From an uncultured Lachnospiraceae bacterium (GTDB taxonomy: Bacteria > Bacillota > Clostridia > Lachnospirales > Lachnospiraceae): a DNA stretch of 5,661 nucleotides. A program made the translations under genes and the position numbers. The notes beneath the pieces were generated by a model. It worked only from the letters and a program-made list of their open reading frames with translations. It made no database searches and had not been told where the DNA came from. How positions within the stretch are numbered: position 1 is the stretch's first letter; every line of letters begins with the position of its first letter. Positions 4,464 through 5,661 of this stretch are shown here, one piece after another. The stretch is taken from NCBI GenBank assembly GCA_905209865.1, contig CAJLUP010000111.1, positions 1 to 5,661 of the forward strand, read 5' to 3'.

Positions 4464-5661
4464 TTATCGATTCCGATAAATAATATCGTCTCTTCCCGGT
4501 CCGTTACTGATCATTGTAAACGGATATCCAACTTCTTTTTCAATAAATTCGATATAATTACGGCAATTTTCCGGAAGATCTTCGTATTTTCTGATTCCTC
4601 TGATATCTTCTTTCCAACCCGGAAGTGTCTTAAGAACCGGTTTTGCTTTCTCAAGAAGATGTGTAACAGGGAAATCTGTCGTTACTTCTCCATCAATCTC
4701 ATAGCCGACACATACCGGAATTTCATCCAAATATCCAAGTACATCCAATACAGTAAACGCAACGTCTGTTGTTCCCTGCATTCTGCATCCATACTTGGAA
4801 GCAACACAATCAAACCAGCCGACACGTCTCGGACGACCTGTCGTAGCGCCATACTCTCCGCCGTCACCTCCGCGTCTTCTAAGCTCATCCGCTTCTTCTC
4901 CAAATATTTCGCTTACAAATGCTCCTGCTCCTACTGCACTTGAATACGCTTTACATACTGTGATTACCTGCTTAATCTCATAAGGCGGAATTCCCGCACC
5001 AATCGCACCGTAAGCCGCCAGCGTAGAGGAAGATGTAACCATCGGATAAATTCCGTGATCCGGATCTTTTAAAGAACCAAGCTGCCCTTCCAAAAGAATA
5101 TTCTTTCCTTCTTCCAAAGCATTATGTAAGAAAAGTGAAACATCACATACATATGGCGCTACCATCTCTCTGTAACTTACAAGTTCTTTGTATAATTCAT
5201 CAGGATCGATCAATGGTTTGTGATAAAGGTGCTCAAGTAATACGTTTTTCTGCTCTGCAACACGAACCACTTTCTCTTTCAAAAGTTCGTCGTCAAAAAG
5301 TTCACTCACCTGAAAACCGATTTTTGCATATTTGTCAGAGTAAAACGGCGCAATACCTGATTTTGTTGAACCGAAAGATTTTCCTCCGAGACGCTCTTCC
5401 TCATAAGCATCAAAATTCTTATGATATGACATTACCATCTGCGCTCTGTCAGATACAAGGATCTTCGGCATCGGCACACCACGGTCTACAATAGACTGGA
5501 TCTCCTTAAATAAAATCGGAACATCCAATGCTACTCCGTTTCCGATAATACTTGTCGTATGATCATAAAATACTCCTGACGGCAGTGTATGCAGCGCAAA
5601 TTTTCCATAATCATTTACGATCGTATGACCTGCGTTTGCTCCGCCTTGAAAACGAACGATG
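4464..5661 (-). CDS. purA: Adenylosuccinate synthetase PurA, N-terminus cut by the window edge
   Basis: The enzyme joins IMP and L-aspartate using GTP, the first of two steps from IMP to AMP, in the cytosol. 398 residues are visible. The frame is open to the right edge, so about 30-35 N-terminal residues, including the P-loop and catalytic Asp, are missing. The visible part begins IVRFQGGANAGHT, the IMP loop with its Asn and the catalytic His. Next come SIIGNGVALD, KSFGSTKSGIAPFYSDKY (canonical: IGTTGRGIGPAYEDK), LEGQLGSLKDPDHGIYPMVTSS, the aspartate loop GATTGRPRRVGWFD, TVLDVLGYLDE and the C-terminal SNGPGRDD near the guanine. Three motifs deviate: GAQG is GQLG (5076-5087), TTGRG is STKSG, and the TKLD guanine motif is TVLD (4743-4754). 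I recall the same variants in other Lachnospiraceae PurA proteins, so they are probably lineage features. An in-frame TTG at 5528 is not the start, because conserved sequence continues upstream of it. The gene is followed by a strong terminator. Confidence 0.95.
   Translation of the reverse strand, partial: IVRFQGGANAGHTIVNDYGKFALHTLPSGVFYDHTTSIIGNGVALDVPILFKEIQSIVDRGVPMPKILVSDRAQMVMSYHKNFDAYEEERLGGKSFGSTKSGIAPFYSDKYAKIGFQVSELFDDELLKEKVVRVAEQKNVLLEHLYHKPLIDPDELYKELVSYREMVAPYVCDVSLFLHNALEEGKNILLEGQLGSLKDPDHGIYPMVTSSSTLAAYGAIGAGIPPYEIKQVITVCKAYSSAVGAGAFVSEIFGEEADELRRRGGDGGEYGATTGRPRRVGWFDCVASKYGCRMQGTTDVAFTVLDVLGYLDEIPVCVGYEIDGEVTTDFPVTHLLEKAKPVLKTLPGWKEDIRGIRKYEDLPENCRNYIEFIEKEVGYPFTMISNGPGRDDIIYRNR

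Noticed and set aside
5526..5528. TTG as start codon of a 354-residue PurA
   Set aside because: Conserved PurA sequence (RFQGGANAGHT ... SIIGNG) continues in frame upstream to the window edge, so the gene is simply cut.
4464..5661. PurZ-type (2-aminoadenylosuccinate) synthetase of a Z-genome phage
   Set aside because: The length (over 398 residues), the host-like neighbourhood, the full aspartate and IMP loops and my recollection of similar cellular enzymes favour PurA. The diagnostic N-terminal catalytic residue is outside the window.

Overview
The window looks like a chromosomal fragment from a low-GC Gram-positive bacterium. It is most likely a gut-type clostridium of the Lachnospiraceae. 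The reasons are AT-rich DNA, strong AGGAGG-type ribosome sites, sigma-A promoters with TATAAT boxes, a Bacillus/Clostridium-type MetA, a tandem DUF1540 protein, and a PurA variant whose motifs I recall from that family. The placement rests on protein resemblance from memory, not on a search. Almost every gene is on the minus strand, so the transcripts read from high to low coordinates. Both ends cut through genes.

Left part (1-1975): a sigma-A promoter at 1946-1975 drives a two-gene minus-strand unit. First comes an AI-2E/PerM-type membrane protein (520-1896). Then comes metA (from 515 leftward), whose ribosome site lies inside the last codons of the membrane gene. MetA keeps the catalytic-region Cys142 and carries Glu111, which points to acetyl-CoA as acyl donor. 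The metA frame is authentic only down to about base 51. Bases 1-51 are an exact inverted copy of bases 203-253, most simply explained as a chimeric or folded contig end.

Middle part (1974-3765): a long hairpin (1974-2026) terminates an upstream minus-strand operon of three genes: a SEC-C zinc-motif protein (3183-3698), a membrane-anchored DUF218/YdcF-like protein (2448-3182) whose start abuts the previous stop, and a Cys-rich protein with two DUF1540 repeats (2077-2397). Its promoter (3737-3765) lies in a 238-bp AT-rich divergent intergenic region containing a 13-bp direct repeat, one copy near each of the two divergent promoter candidates.

Right part (3937-5661): a small two-helix membrane protein (3937-4152) is the only plus-strand gene. 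It ends three bases from the stop of a convergent 52-residue minus-strand ORF (4156-4314) with an excellent ribosome site. A strong hairpin terminator (4388-4430) separates that ORF from purA (4464 to the right edge). The purA product lacks about 30-35 N-terminal residues, including the P-loop, because the window ends. It is an adenylosuccinate synthetase with several non-canonical base-binding motif residues.

The window joins housekeeping metabolism (methionine, AMP synthesis) to poorly characterised envelope and metal-motif proteins. I see no mobile element, CRISPR array, phage gene, rRNA or tRNA. I did not find a convincing new multi-gene system. The most useful observations are the inverted duplication at the left edge, the small convergent ORF, the unusual PurA motifs and the Cys-motif operon.
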